NCBI RefSeq assembly: GCF_902706285.1
Contig: NZ_CACSKD010000009.1
Coordinates: 62,001-126,000 of the forward strand
Source: Rhizobium sp. 18055
Lineage (GTDB): Bacteria; Pseudomonadota; Alphaproteobacteria; Rhizobiales; Rhizobiaceae
Reading direction: 5' to 3'
DNA: 64,000 bases
This document shows, piece by piece, positions 1 through 9,359 of this stretch. Numbering within the stretch: the first letter of the stretch is position 1; each line of letters opens with the position of its first letter. The notes below the pieces were generated by a model that saw nothing but the letters and a program-made list of their open reading frames with translations, had not been told where the DNA came from and searched no databases. A program made the position numbers and the translations under genes.

Positions 1-2
1 AG

Positions 3-1538
3 ATGGATCCACGCAAGCTCATCGCGTTCTTCGCGATGGTCGTCGGCATGTTCATGTCCATCCTCGACATTCAGATCGTGTCGGCGTCGCTTGCTGAAAT
101 CCAGGCCGGCCTCAGCGCCGGCACGGATGAAATCGGCTGGGTGCAGACCTCGTATCTGATCGCCGAAGTCATCATGATCCCGCTGTCGGGCACGCTGGCG
201 CGCATCATCTCGACACGCTACCTGTTTGCCCTGTCCGCTGCCGGGTTCACCGCGGCCAGCGCGCTTTGCGCGACGGCAACGAACATCGACCAGATGATCG
301 TCTACCGCGCCATCCAGGGCTTTATCGGCGGCGGCATGATCCCGTCGGTGTTTGCGGCGGCCTTCACCATTTTCCCCGCCTCCAAGCGCAGCATCGTTTC
401 GCCGATCATCGGCCTGATCGCGACGCTGGCGCCGACCATCGGGCCGACCGTCGGCGGCTATCTCAGCCATGCCTTTTCCTGGCACTGGCTGTTTCTGGTC
501 AACATCATTCCCGGCATCATCGTGACGATCGTCACGTGGAAATTCATCGATTTCGACAAGCCTGAATTCTCGCTGTTCAAGAAGTTCGACTGGTGGGGAC
601 TGGTGTCGATGGGCGTGTTCCTCGGCGGGCTGGAATATGTGCTCGAAGAGGGCAATTCCAACGACTGGTTCAACGACAGAAATATCCTTCTCGGTGCCGT
701 CGCCTCGACGATCGGCTGCGTGATTTTCTTCTACCGCGCCTTCAAAGTGGATTTTCCGGTCGTAGATCTCCGGGCCTTCAGCAATAGAAACTTTGCCGTC
801 GGTTCGCTGTTTTCCTTCGTCATGGGTATCGGCCTATACGGGCTGACCTACATCTATCCGCTCTATCTCGGGCGCCTTCGCGGCTACGATTCGCTGATGA
901 TCGGCCAGACCATGTTCGTCTCCGGTCTCGCAATGTTTGTGACTGCGCCGATCGCCGGCAGGCTGTCGACGAAGATGGATCTGCGGATGATGATGGTGCT
1001 CGGCTTCGCCAGCTTTGCCGCCGGTACCTACATCATGACCGGTGTGACGGCGGACTGGGACTTCTACGAGCTGTTCATTCCGCAGATCCTGCGCGGCTTC
1101 GGGCTGATGATGTGCATGGTGCCGATCAACAACATCGCACTCGGCACGATGCCTCCGGCACGCATGCGTGGTGCGTCGGGCCTGTTCAACCTGACGCGCA
1201 ATCTCGGTGGCGCCGTCGGTCTGGCCGTCATCAATACGGTGCTGACCAATCGCCAGGACGTGCATTACCAGCGAATCCGCGAGGGTCTCGACTGGGGCAA
1301 TCCGATCGCGCTCGACCAGATCAAGTCGATGACGTCGAATTACGATGCCTATGGCATGGATGGCGCAGCCGTTGCGATCAAGCAGATGGTCGCGATGGTC
1401 ACCAAGCAGGCGATGGTGATGTCGTTCAGCGATATCTTCGTGATCCTGACGGTGCTGTTCGTGGCGATGATCTTCGGGATCGTGCTGATCGACAAGCCGG
1501 CGCCGCAAGGCGGCGGCGGGGGTGGCGGCGGCCACTGA
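3..1538 (+). CDS. MFS efflux transporter, DHA2 (EmrB-like) family, start possibly outside the window
   Basis: The 511-residue product is a 14-helix drug:proton antiporter of the inner membrane. The first helix carries the DHA2 pattern with an acidic residue (SILDIQIVSASL, about residues 19-30). A motif-C like stretch, APTIGPTVGGYLSH, lies near residue 145 and marks antiporters. The protein ends in a run of eight glycines and a histidine, which is unusual. The ATG is only two bases from the window edge and no ribosome site can be seen, so the true start may lie upstream. EmrB proteins usually pair with an EmrA/HlyD adaptor; such a gene would be outside the window. A terminator follows the stop. 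The substrate cannot be read from sequence. Confidence 0.88.
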   Translation: MDPRKLIAFFAMVVGMFMSILDIQIVSASLAEIQAGLSAGTDEIGWVQTSYLIAEVIMIPLSGTLARIISTRYLFALSAAGFTAASALCATATNIDQMIVYRAIQGFIGGGMIPSVFAAAFTIFPASKRSIVSPIIGLIATLAPTIGPTVGGYLSHAFSWHWLFLVNIIPGIIVTIVTWKFIDFDKPEFSLFKKFDWWGLVSMGVFLGGLEYVLEEGNSNDWFNDRNILLGAVASTIGCVIFFYRAFKVDFPVVDLRAFSNRNFAVGSLFSFVMGIGLYGLTYIYPLYLGRLRGYDSLMIGQTMFVSGLAMFVTAPIAGRLSTKMDLRMMMVLGFASFAAGTYIMTGVTADWDFYELFIPQILRGFGLMMCMVPINNIALGTMPPARMRGASGLFNLTRNLGGAVGLAVINTVLTNRQDVHYQRIREGLDWGNPIALDQIKSMTSNYDAYGMDGAAVAIKQMVAMVTKQAMVMSFSDIFVILTVLFVAMIFGIVLIDKPAPQGGGGGGGGH

Positions 1539-1564
1539 TCCCTCTTGCAATCGAATAATAATAG

Positions 1565-1596
1565 CGCCGGCCTGGGAAACCAAAGCCGGCGTTTTT
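1565..1596 (+). terminator. Rho-independent terminator after the MFS gene
   Basis: A perfect 7-bp stem (CGCCGGC/GCCGGCG) with a 13-base loop is followed directly by five T. It lies 26 bases after the MFS stop and before the hydrolase start. Confidence 0.85.
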
Positions 1597-1635
1597 GCGT
1601 ATAGTCCTCGATATCATCGGGATCGACGCCGCTTC

Positions 1636-2631
1636 ATGTTCAAAGCATCCGCCAAACTGCTCGCCTTACTGTCCGTCGTCTTTTCCATCGCCGTCAGCCA
1701 GGTGCTCGCGGTCGATCCGTCCGCAGAGGAGGAGCGGATCGATATCGGCGGCTACAAGATGAACAGCCTCTATCTCCCGGCGCGCAAGGCCGAATTGCCG
1801 CCGATCGTTTTCATTCATGGCGCCAGCGCCAATCTCCACGATCCGGTGTTCTCCTTCCGCGAGAAGCTGGAGGGTCGTGCCGACCTGCTGTTCGTCGATC
1901 GCCCCGGCCATGGCCGGTCGGATCGTGGCGGAGCCGAGAATGCCTATCCGGACGGGCAGGCGGATGCGATCGCGGCGCTGATGAAGAAACGCGGCATCAC
2001 CAAAGCGATCATCGTCAGCCATTCCTTCGGCGGGGCGGTAGCGGCAAGCCTTGCGCTCAGGCATGCAGACATGGTGCACGGCCTGGTCTTCCTGTCGCCG
2101 GCCGTCTACCCCTGGCCTGGCGGTATCGCCTGGTATTACGATGCTGCCAAGGTGCCGGTCACCGGCGTGCTGTTCAGCACCCTTGTCGTGCCGCCGCTCG
2201 GCCTTGCCTTGATCAACGGTGCGACGCGCTCGGTGTTCGCGCCCAATGTGCGGCCGCCGGGCTATATCAAGGGCGCACATGCGCTGGAGGCGCTCGGTCC
2301 GGTGGCATTCCGAGACAATGCGATCGACGTCGCCAACCTGCTGGAATGGACGGAAAAGAACGCGCCGCTCTATGGCAGCATTCATGCACCGACGGTGATC
2401 ATCACAGGCGATACCGACAGCGTCGTGTCGCCCGAGATCCATTCCCGCCATCTCTCCAAGGTCATCAAGGGTGCGCGGCTGGTGATGATCCACAATATGG
2501 GCCACAAATCCGATTATGTGGCCCGCGATGTGGCGGTGGCTGCGATCGAGAGCCTCGCCGGCAAGCCGCGCAATCTCCGGAAAGCGGCTGCCGAACTCGA
2601 GGCAAGAATCGCCGGCGACCACGAAAAATAA
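1636..2631 (+). CDS. Exported alpha/beta-fold hydrolase
   Basis: This 331-residue protein belongs to the alpha/beta hydrolase fold. The chosen ATG gives a hydrophobic signal peptide (about residues 1-23, ending SQVLA), so the enzyme is probably periplasmic; an in-frame start 114 bases upstream would bury the signal. The oxyanion-hole motif HGASAN follows strand 3. The nucleophile elbow is SHSFGG with Ser130, the acid is probably the Asp of TGDTDSVV, and the base the His of MGHKSDY. The elbow has Ser instead of the usual first Gly, a tolerated variation. It resembles epoxide hydrolase/haloperoxidase-like esterases; the substrate is unknown. It stands alone between a terminator and a LacI gene. 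Confidence 0.82.
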   Translation: MFKASAKLLALLSVVFSIAVSQVLAVDPSAEEERIDIGGYKMNSLYLPARKAELPPIVFIHGASANLHDPVFSFREKLEGRADLLFVDRPGHGRSDRGGAENAYPDGQADAIAALMKKRGITKAIIVSHSFGGAVAASLALRHADMVHGLVFLSPAVYPWPGGIAWYYDAAKVPVTGVLFSTLVVPPLGLALINGATRSVFAPNVRPPGYIKGAHALEALGPVAFRDNAIDVANLLEWTEKNAPLYGSIHAPTVIITGDTDSVVSPEIHSRHLSKVIKGARLVMIHNMGHKSDYVARDVAVAAIESLAGKPRNLRKAAAELEARIAGDHEK

Positions 2632-2667
2632 GCGGGCGCTTTCGACAAAAAACTCCTCATTGCAAAT

Positions 2668-2687
2668 TTTGATTTACGTACATCAAA
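2668..2687. promoter_or_regulatory. Palindromic operator before the xylose-locus LacI gene
   Basis: TTTGAT-T-TACGTA-C-ATCAAA is a 20-bp palindrome broken at one symmetrical position. It sits 31 bases upstream of the LacI-family start, where an autoregulatory operator would be expected. That this protein binds it is inference. Confidence 0.6.
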
Positions 2688-2718
2688 TTTGACGCTAAAG
2701 GTCTCGTCAGGAGGAGCG

Positions 2719-3744
2719 ATGAGGCCGACCGTTCACGATATTGCCGCTGCCGCGGGCGTAAGCCTTGCGACTGTCGACCGAGTGCTGAACCAGCGTCCTG
2801 GTGTTCGGCATGTCACGCGCGAGAAGGTCGAGACTGCCATTCGCGAGATTGGATATGTGCGCGACGTCGCCGCCGCCAACCTCGCGAAGGGGCGGACCTA
2901 TCCCTTCGTCTTCATCGTTCCCGCCAGCGACAATTCCTTCATGCATGGGCTGAACGCCGAGGTTCAGGCCGCGGTCGCACGCTCGCCGGTCGAGCGGACC
3001 CATATCCGCACGGTGGAGGTTCCCGCCTTCGATCCGGCAGCGCTGGTCGATGTGCTCGATCAACTCGGTACGGAGCGACCCTCCGGCATCGCGCTGGTTG
3101 CAACCGATGCGCCCGAAGTGCGCGACGCCGTCGATCGGCTGGTGCAGGCCGGCATTCCCGTCGTCACCGTCGTCTCCGATCTCACCGGTTCGCTGCGGCA
3201 TCACTATGCCGGCGTCGATAATATCGCGGCCGGCCGCACCGCCGCGCGGCTGCTTGGCCGGTTTCTGGGTGGTGCCAGGGGCGATGTCGCGGTTCTTGCC
3301 GGTTCGATGCTGGTGCGCGACCATCGCGAACGATTGGAAGGATTTGCCTCGCTGATCGCCGAGGAGTTTCCGGGTCTCTCCATCCTGCCCGTGATCGAAG
3401 GGCGCGACGATCCTGAGATGGCGCATATGCTGGTGGCCGATGCGCTTTCGAAAAACGCCGGCATCACCGGGATCTACAGCCTCGGCGCCGGCAATCGCGG
3501 CCTGATCCGGGCGCTGAAGGAAAAGGCGGTCGATCGGTCGCTGACGGTCGTTGCGCATGAACTGACGGCGCATACGCGCGCAGCCCTGCTCGACGGAACG
3601 ATCGACGCAATTCTCAACCAGGATGCCGGCCACGAGGTGCGCAGCGCCATCCGGGTGCTGAAGGCGAAGGCCGACGGGCTCTCCGTCATCGACGCGCAGG
3701 AGCGCATTCGTCTCGATATCTTTCTAAAAGACAATCTGCCGTAA
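2719..3744 (+). CDS. LacI-family transcriptional regulator of the xylose locus
   Basis: This 341-residue repressor-type regulator has an N-terminal LacI helix-turn-helix (residues about 4-27, VHDIAAAAGVSLATVDRVLN) and a periplasmic-binding-protein-like sugar sensor domain for the rest. The ATG at 2719 was chosen because a strong AGGAGG site lies just before it; an upstream in-frame start has none. Its stop is 18 bases before xylB, so regulator, kinase and isomerase are probably one transcript. By position it should respond to xylose or xylulose and bind the palindrome at 2668; both are inference. The sensor resembles the ribose/galactose binding-protein fold more than the AraC-like XylR of enterobacteria. 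Confidence 0.88.
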   Translation: MRPTVHDIAAAAGVSLATVDRVLNQRPGVRHVTREKVETAIREIGYVRDVAAANLAKGRTYPFVFIVPASDNSFMHGLNAEVQAAVARSPVERTHIRTVEVPAFDPAALVDVLDQLGTERPSGIALVATDAPEVRDAVDRLVQAGIPVVTVVSDLTGSLRHHYAGVDNIAAGRTAARLLGRFLGGARGDVAVLAGSMLVRDHRERLEGFASLIAEEFPGLSILPVIEGRDDPEMAHMLVADALSKNAGITGIYSLGAGNRGLIRALKEKAVDRSLTVVAHELTAHTRAALLDGTIDAILNQDAGHEVRSAIRVLKAKADGLSVIDAQERIRLDIFLKDNLP

Positions 3745-3762
3745 CGGCAAAGGGAGAAGAAC

Positions 3763-5217
3763 ATGTATCTGGGTCTCGATCTCGGCACATCAGGCGTCAA
3801 GGCGATGCTGATGGATGGCGATCAGAAGATCATCGGTTCGGCCAATGGCTCGCTCGACGTCTCGCGTCCGCATTCCGGCTGGTCGGAGCAGGAGCCGTCG
3901 CATTGGGTGCGCGCCACCGAGGAAGCGATCGCAGGGTTGAAGGCCAAGCATCCGAAGGAGCTTGCCGCCGTCAAGGGCATCGGCCTGTCCGGCCAGATGC
4001 ATGGCGCGACGCTGCTCGATGCCGACGACAAGGTGCTGCGGCCGTGCATTCTGTGGAACGATACGCGCAGCTATGCCGAAGCCGCCGCCCTCGACGCCGA
4101 TCCGAAATTCCGCAAGCTGACCGGCAATATCGTCTTCCCCGGGTTCACCGCACCGAAGCTCGCCTGGGTCGCCAAGCATGAGCCGGAGATTTTCGCCAAG
4201 GTGGCCAAGGTCCTGCTGCCGAAGGATTTTCTGCGCCTGTGGCTGACCGGCGAGCATATTTCCGAAATGTCGGATTCGGCCGGCACTTCCTGGCTCGATA
4301 CCGGCAAGCGCAAGTGGTCGTCGGAGCTTTTGGCCGCCACCGGGCTCGATGAAAAGCATATGCCAACGCTGGTCGAAGGCACCGAGCAGGCCGGCAAGCT
4401 GCGCGGCGAACTGGCTGGCCAATGGGGCATCACCGGCCCTGTCGTGGTTGCCGGCGGTGCTGGCGACAATGCGGCATCGGCCTGCGGCATGGGCACCGTC
4501 AGCCACGGCGCGGCTTTCGTGTCGCTCGGCACCTCGGGCGTGCTGTTTGCCGCCAACGGTTCCTATCTGCCGAAGCCGGAGAGTGCGGTTCATGCCTTCT
4601 GCCACGCGCTGCCCGATACCTGGCACCAGATGGGCGTCATCCTGTCGGCCACCGATGCGCTGAACTGGCATTCGCACGTCACCGGCAAGTCGGCGGCTGA
4701 TCTGACCGGCGAACTCGGCGAGACATTGAAGGCACCGTCCGGCGTCACCTTCCTGCCCTATCTCTCGGGCGAGCGCACGCCGCACAATGACGCTGCCATC
4801 CGCGGCGCCTTCATCGGGCTGGAGCATGAGAGCAGCCGGGTGGTGCTGACCCAGGCGGTACTCGAAGGCGTGTCGTTTGCGATCCGCGACAATCTCGAAG
4901 CCTTGCGTTCTGCCGGTACCGACATCGCGCGAGTGACGGCCATCGGCGGCGGCTCGCGCTCGCGCTACTGGCTGGCCTCGATCGCCACGGCACTCGGCGT
5001 TCCCGTCGATCTGCCTGCGGACGGCGATTTCGGCGCGGCGTTTGGCGCGGCGCGTCTCGGGCTGATTGCAGCGACTGGGGCGGACCCGGTTGCGGTGTGC
5101 ACGCCTCCTGCAACGGATGGCACGATCGAGCCGGTTGCGGCGCTGAGCGGGGCTTATGACGAGGTCTATGCGCGCTACCGGGCGCTTTATCCGGCGATCA
5201 AGTCGCTGGGGCGGTGA
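3763..5217 (+). CDS. xylB: Xylulokinase
   Basis: XylB phosphorylates D-xylulose to D-xylulose 5-phosphate in the cytoplasm, the second step of xylose use. The 484-residue product has the FGGY carbohydrate-kinase layout: phosphate-binding GLDLGTSGVKA at the N terminus, the sugar-binding GLSGQMHGA loop (about residues 75-83), catalytic Asp235 in GAGDNAAS, and a C-terminal adenosine-binding GGGSRSRYW. Length is normal (about 484). A GGGAGAA ribosome site lies ahead of the ATG. It follows the LacI gene closely and precedes xylA, separated from it by a repeat element that could separate expression of the two genes. Confidence 0.96.
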   Translation: MYLGLDLGTSGVKAMLMDGDQKIIGSANGSLDVSRPHSGWSEQEPSHWVRATEEAIAGLKAKHPKELAAVKGIGLSGQMHGATLLDADDKVLRPCILWNDTRSYAEAAALDADPKFRKLTGNIVFPGFTAPKLAWVAKHEPEIFAKVAKVLLPKDFLRLWLTGEHISEMSDSAGTSWLDTGKRKWSSELLAATGLDEKHMPTLVEGTEQAGKLRGELAGQWGITGPVVVAGGAGDNAASACGMGTVSHGAAFVSLGTSGVLFAANGSYLPKPESAVHAFCHALPDTWHQMGVILSATDALNWHSHVTGKSAADLTGELGETLKAPSGVTFLPYLSGERTPHNDAAIRGAFIGLEHESSRVVLTQAVLEGVSFAIRDNLEALRSAGTDIARVTAIGGGSRSRYWLASIATALGVPVDLPADGDFGAAFGAARLGLIAATGADPVAVCTPPATDGTIEPVAALSGAYDEVYARYRALYPAIKSLGR

Positions 5218-5247
5218 GGTGAAATCTACCGGGAGGATGTTGAAAGA

Positions 5248-5374
5248 CCCCTCCCCAACCCCTCCCCACAAGGGGGAGGGACTTCCGTGCCCCAGGTGCT
5301 GTCTTCGCAAATGGCGAGGCGATGCCACCAGCCTTCTCCCCCTTTGTGGGGGAGATGCCGGCAGGCAGAGAGGG
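5248..5374. repeat. Paired palindromic intergenic repeat, copy 1 (RIME-like)
   Basis: Two short hairpins, CCCTCCCC/GGGGGAGGG and CTCCCCC/GGGGGAG around ACAA or TTTGT, flank an unrelated core of about 50 bases. The outer ends are also inverted (CCCCTCCCC / GAGAGGG). Four related copies occur at 14322, 15758, 17144 and 31569. They fall only between genes, as rhizobial intergenic mosaic elements do. Here it separates xylB from xylA. Confidence 0.8.
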
Positions 5375-5433
5375 CGTTGGGCCGGAAGACCAAACGACAC
5401 GAACCGAACGACAACCAAGGAGGAGTAACCATC

Positions 5434-6744
5434 ATGAGCACCGGATTTTTCGGCGACATCCAGACGATCAAGTATGAAGGCCCCGACAGCACCAACCCGC
5501 TGGCCTTCCGCTATTACCAGCCAGACGAAATGGTCATGGGCAAGCGCATGGAAGACCATCTGCGCTTTGCCGTCGCCTACTGGCACACCTTCACATGGCC
5601 GGGCGGCGATCCGTTCGGCGGGCAGACGTTCCTGCGGCCATGGTTCGACGACACGATGAAGGCTGCAAAGCTGAAGGCCGATGTGGCTTTCGAATTCTTC
5701 CAGCTGCTTGGCGCGCCATACTACTGCTTCCACGATGCCGACGTGCGTCCCGAAGGCAAGACATTTGCCGAGAACACCAGGAACCTCAACGAGATCGTCG
5801 ATTACTTCGCCGAAAAGCAGGCCGCATCAGGCACCAAGCTGCTCTGGGGCACGGCCAACCTGTTCTCCAACCGTCGCTTCATGTCGGGCGCCGCAACCAA
5901 TCCCGATCCTGACGTCTTCGCCTACTCGGCGGCAACCGTGAAGACCTGCATGGATGCGACGCAGAAGCTCGGCGGCGAGAACTACGTGCTCTGGGGCGGT
6001 CGCGAAGGCTATGAGACGCTGCTCAACACCGATCTGAAGCGCGAGCTCGACCAGATGGGCCGCTTCCTCAACCTTGTTGTCGAGTACAAGCACAAGATCG
6101 GCTTCAAGGGCCAGATCCTGATCGAGCCGAAGCCGCAGGAGCCGACCAAGCACCAGTACGACTACGACGTCGCCACGGTTTACGGCTTCCTGAAGAAGAA
6201 CGGCCTCGAAAACGAAGTGAAGCTCAACATCGAGCAGGGCCACGCGATCCTTGCCGGCCATTCGTTCGAGCACGAGCTGGCGCTGGCCAACGCGCTCGGC
6301 ATCTTCGGCTCGATCGACATGAACCGCAACGACTACCAGTCCGGATGGGATACCGACCAGTTCCCGAACAACGTGCCTGAAATGGCGCTGGCCTATTACC
6401 AGGTTCTGGCAGGCGGTGGCTTCACGTCAGGCGGCACCAACTTCGATTCGAAGCTGCGCCGCCAGTCGCTCGATCCGGCCGATCTCCTGATCGGCCATAT
6501 CGGCGGCATGGATTGCTGCGCCCGTGGCCTGAAGGCTGCGGCGAAGATGATCGAGGACAAGGCGCTGTCGCAGCCGCTGGCAAACCGCTACGCCGGCTGG
6601 GATTCGGCCGAGGCACAGAAGATGCTGCGCGGCGAATATTCGCTTGGCGACATCGCCGGCTTCGTCGAAAGCAAGGACATCAACCCGCAGCCGCGCTCGG
6701 GCCAGCAGGAACTGCTGGAGAACGTCGTCAACCGTTACGTCTGA
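5434..6744 (+). CDS. xylA: Xylose isomerase
   Basis: XylA interconverts D-xylose and D-xylulose using two divalent metal ions. The 436-residue product is a class II type isomerase of standard length. The catalytic pair His100 and Asp103 lies in [11 protein letters not shown]. Metal and substrate ligands include Glu231 and Lys233 (IEPKPQEP), Glu267 and His270 (NIEQGHA), and Asp295 (GSIDMNRND). The ATG at 5434 is fixed by a strong AAGGAGGAG site; the longer frame starting at 5287 would run through the repeat element. A terminator follows. With xylB it completes entry of xylose into the pentose phosphate pathway; no xylose transporter gene is adjacent unless the ABC system at 10559 serves it. 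Confidence 0.97.
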   Translation: MSTGFFGDIQTIKYEGPDSTNPLAFRYYQPDEMVMGKRMEDHLRFAVAYWHTFTWPGGDPFGGQTFLRPWFDDTMKAAKLKADVAFEFFQLLGAPYYCFHDADVRPEGKTFAENTRNLNEIVDYFAEKQAASGTKLLWGTANLFSNRRFMSGAATNPDPDVFAYSAATVKTCMDATQKLGGENYVLWGGREGYETLLNTDLKRELDQMGRFLNLVVEYKHKIGFKGQILIEPKPQEPTKHQYDYDVATVYGFLKKNGLENEVKLNIEQGHAILAGHSFEHELALANALGIFGSIDMNRNDYQSGWDTDQFPNNVPEMALAYYQVLAGGGFTSGGTNFDSKLRRQSLDPADLLIGHIGGMDCCARGLKAAAKMIEDKALSQPLANRYAGWDSAEAQKMLRGEYSLGDIAGFVESKDINPQPRSGQQELLENVVNRYV

Positions 6745-6766
6745 TTGCCGTTCGACTGATCATCGG

Positions 6767-6798
6767 GAGCCGGGGCGCGAAAGCGTCCCGGCTCTTTT
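6767..6798 (+). terminator. Rho-independent terminator after xylA
   Basis: A GC-rich stem pairs GAGCCGGG...CGC with GCG...CCCGGCTC around a GAAA tetraloop, with four T after it. It lies 22 bases after the xylA stop. Confidence 0.85.
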
Positions 6799-6903
6799 CG
6801 CTTGTAAAACAAGGCCAGATTCAGCTGGAAAGCGTCATTGCGGACGCTCCTGAGATAGGCTCTATTGCCGTCAATGCTTTGTGCGCATGAGGAGGTGCCC
6901 ACC

Positions 6904-7686
6904 ATGACTTCGCCGTTCCAACTTGCCGCCTGCGCCGAAATGATCTGGCGCGACCGACCGATCGAATGGCGTGCGAGCCGATTGAAGGAGCTGGGTTTCG
7001 GCGTCGGCCTGTGGAACTGGCCGGAGCACGATCTTTCCAAGCTCGAAGCGACCGGTGCCACCTTCACCATCATGAACGGCTACCGCACGGGCCGCCTGAC
7101 GGACGACGAGGGTGCTGCGGAACTGCTGAAGACGGCGCGCGAGACGGCCAAGATCGGCAAGCGGCTCGGTGTGCAGCGCCTCAACCTGCATGGAACGGGG
7201 CTCGGCGAGGGCGGCCTGCCGGTGCAGCAGATCGAGGTGCTGACGGGCGAAATGTGGCTGAAGGCGCGCGACACGCTTTGCCGGATCGTGGAACTCGCCG
7301 AAGAGGAAGGCGTGGTGTTCACGCTCGAAAACCTCAACCTGCAGGTCGATCATCCGGGCGTGCCGTTCGGCCGCGCCGAGGATACGCTGGCGCTGGTCTC
7401 AAGCGTCGATCATCCGCGCCTGCGGCTCAATCTCGACCTCTATCACGCGCAGATCGGCGAGGGGAACCTGATCGAACTCTGCCGCAAGAGCCTGCCGTGG
7501 ATCGGCGAGATCCAGGTCGCCGATGTGCCCGGCCGGATGGAACCGGGGACCGGCGAGGTCAACTGGAAAGGCATTGCCGGGGCGCTGAAGGCGATGGGCT
7601 ATGCGGGTCCTGTCGGCATGGAGGCGTTCGCCTCCGGCGATCCCGAGGTGGCGCTTGTGGCGTTTCGCGAGGCGTTTACGGTTTAG
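6904..7686 (+). CDS. Hydroxypyruvate isomerase-like TIM-barrel enzyme
   Basis: The 260-residue cytoplasmic protein is an AP-endonuclease-2-like TIM barrel, as in hydroxypyruvate isomerase and the related OtnI 2-oxo-tetronate isomerases. Metal-ligand regions are recognisable: LENLN (about residue 142), LNLDLYHAQ (about 177-185), and the family signature IQVADVPGRMEPGTGEVNW near residue 201. Length matches Hyi (about 258). The ATG at 6904 has a strong GAGGAGGTG site before it, against none for the upstream in-frame ATG at 6865. It sits behind the xylA terminator, so it probably has its own promoter. Whether the substrate is hydroxypyruvate or another short keto-sugar is open. Confidence 0.82.
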   Translation: MTSPFQLAACAEMIWRDRPIEWRASRLKELGFGVGLWNWPEHDLSKLEATGATFTIMNGYRTGRLTDDEGAAELLKTARETAKIGKRLGVQRLNLHGTGLGEGGLPVQQIEVLTGEMWLKARDTLCRIVELAEEEGVVFTLENLNLQVDHPGVPFGRAEDTLALVSSVDHPRLRLNLDLYHAQIGEGNLIELCRKSLPWIGEIQVADVPGRMEPGTGEVNWKGIAGALKAMGYAGPVGMEAFASGDPEVALVAFREAFTV

Positions 7687-7706
7687 GTCCAGTTGCCCAG
7701 TCCGGC

Positions 7707-7740
7707 TGATGGAATGCCGTGTTCGAACGGCATTCCATCA
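7707..7740. terminator. Perfect 13-bp hairpin between convergent genes
   Basis: TGATGGAATGCCG and its exact complement CGGCATTCCATCA flank an 8-base loop containing TTCGAA. It lies 20 bases after the Hyi-like stop and 33 bases after the SDR stop on the other strand. There is no T-run, so it could be a bidirectional attenuator or RNA-end stabiliser rather than a classical terminator. Confidence 0.5.
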
Positions 7741-7773
7741 AATTCAAACGTGCCTGGGTAACCGGCCGCCGCC

Positions 7774-8832
7774 TTATGGGATCAGACGGTCGGCGCGCAA
7801 CTGTTCGAACAGGGCGAAGAAGGCATCGTCGGTGGGCTGATAATCCAGGAAGCCCAGCCGGCGGCTCTTCGACATGTCGGTGACCACCTCGATCGGGCGA
7901 CCGAGATCGGCGTCCGTGTGCCATGGGGACGAGAGACGATTGATGTCGGGTTCGGCGAGGCCGTGGCGGGTGGCGATGTCCCGCCAGAGGTTGGCGTCGT
8001 CTGCCATTTGTTGTTCGAGCGGGCGGACCACGCCGTCGAAGGCTGCGGGCTCGATGCCGAACCAGTCGGCGATCCGTCCCCACATCCAGCTCCAGCGGAA
8101 GACATCGCCGTTGACGACGTTAAAGGCCTGATTGGCGGCGGCGGGCGTTGTCGATGCCCATTCGAGATGGCGGGCCAGCAGCCTTGCGTCAGTCATGTCG
8201 GTGAGGCTCTCCCATTGGGCGGCGACGCCGGGAAAGCGGAATGGGCGGCCGGTTTGCTTGCAGATGGTGGCGTAGACTGCCAGCGTCGTGCCCATGTTCA
8301 TGGCGTTGCCGACCGCCTTGCCGACGATGGTGTGCGGGCGGTGGATGCTCCAGCCGAAGCCGTCCTTTGCAGCGGCGGCAAAAACTTCGTCTTCCTGCGC
8401 ATAGTAGAAGTTGTCGATGTCGAGGCGCGGCTGCTCTTCACGGAAGGGCGTGTGCGGCAGGCTGCCTTTGCCGTAAGCCTCGAAGGGGCCGAGATAATGC
8501 TTGAGGCCGGTGACGAGCGCGACGTGACGGAGGGAGCCGGACGGCCTGACGGCATCGAGAAGATTGCGGACCATGGCGGAATTGACGCGGATGTTCTCGG
8601 CTTCCGTCGATTGTCGCAGCCAACTGGAGATTACGATGTGGGTGGGGGCGACATCCGCAAGCGCCGATGTCAGCGAGGCCGGGTCCAGGAGGTCTGCGGC
8701 CACGGGCTGCACGCCCGCTATCTGCGGCGGTTTGCGCGCCAGGCCAAAAACCTGCCAGCCATCCCGGCTCAAGAGGTCTGCCGTTGCGCTGCCGACGATG
8801 CCGCTTGCGCCTGCGATCAATGCCCTGTTCAA
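7774..8832 (-). CDS. PRISE-type short-chain dehydrogenase/reductase
   Basis: The 352-residue protein is an extended SDR. An N-terminal Rossmann motif GASGIVGSATADLL (residues 8-21) binds NAD(P). The catalytic Tyr is in FYYAQED (about residues 144-150), the pattern of the progesterone 5-beta-reductase/iridoid synthase-like (PRISE) group, in which the usual YxxxK lysine is displaced. Members reduce C=C bonds of enones. It is divergent from an HxlR regulator with 96 bases between starts; in other bacteria such regulators control neighbouring oxidoreductases in response to electrophiles. The physiological substrate is unknown. Confidence 0.85.
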   Translation of the reverse strand: MNRALIAGASGIVGSATADLLSRDGWQVFGLARKPPQIAGVQPVAADLLDPASLTSALADVAPTHIVISSWLRQSTEAENIRVNSAMVRNLLDAVRPSGSLRHVALVTGLKHYLGPFEAYGKGSLPHTPFREEQPRLDIDNFYYAQEDEVFAAAAKDGFGWSIHRPHTIVGKAVGNAMNMGTTLAVYATICKQTGRPFRFPGVAAQWESLTDMTDARLLARHLEWASTTPAAANQAFNVVNGDVFRWSWMWGRIADWFGIEPAAFDGVVRPLEQQMADDANLWRDIATRHGLAEPDINRLSSPWHTDADLGRPIEVVTDMSKSRRLGFLDYQPTDDAFFALFEQLRADRLIP

Positions 8833-8928
8833 ATGACTGTCTCCTGTCTGTTTCGATGGATGTAGTCATTTCGATCGATCGCGGCTAGAAGGCACCTGTT
8901 CGAGACATAGACACCTTGAGGTAACCAC

Positions 8929-9306
8929 ATGCGAATAGGGTCGCCAGATCACGAATGGCGCGAGGATTGCGCGCCGCGCCGCGTGCTGGAGATCTTTTCC
9001 AGCAAGTGGACGAGCATGATCCTGCATGTGCTGGACACGCGGCACAAAGGGTGCGCCCGCACCGGCGTGCTGCAACGTAGCCTGCCGGGCATTTCCAAGA
9101 AGATGCTGACGCAGACGCTGCGCGACATGGAAGCCGATGGACTGGTGACCCGCCGCGTCTACGGAACGGTGCCGCCGGCCGTCGATTATACGCTGACGCT
9201 GCTCGGCAAGCGCTTCGTCGAGCCGATCGAACTGCTTTACGGTTGGGGACGGGCGAATGCCGATGCGCTCGATGATCTGGCCGCGCGACGGACAAAGGAC
9301 GCCTGA
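8929..9306 (+). CDS. HxlR-family winged-helix regulator
   Basis: The 125-residue protein has the HxlR/MarR-like winged helix: CAPRRVLEIFSSKWTSMIL (about residues 14-32), recognition region ISKKMLTQTLRDMEADGLV, and the wing RRVYGTVPPAVDYTLT. Members are dimers that often sense aldehydes or other electrophiles through a conserved N-terminal Cys; Cys14 is in that place. It is transcribed away from the SDR gene, which is the likely target. An AGGT motif precedes the ATG at good spacing. Confidence 0.88.
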   Translation: MRIGSPDHEWREDCAPRRVLEIFSSKWTSMILHVLDTRHKGCARTGVLQRSLPGISKKMLTQTLRDMEADGLVTRRVYGTVPPAVDYTLTLLGKRFVEPIELLYGWGRANADALDDLAARRTKDA

Positions 9307-9359
9307 GCGCTTTTCGCAGGCCGATTGAGGCTACAGGCCTCCTGCGATCATCTCGTCGC

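Noticed and set aside
3790..5733. A 647-codon open frame antisense to xylB and xylA
   Set aside because: It runs opposite two clearly conserved genes, has an Arg/Gly/His-biased composition, and arises from high-GC codon use.
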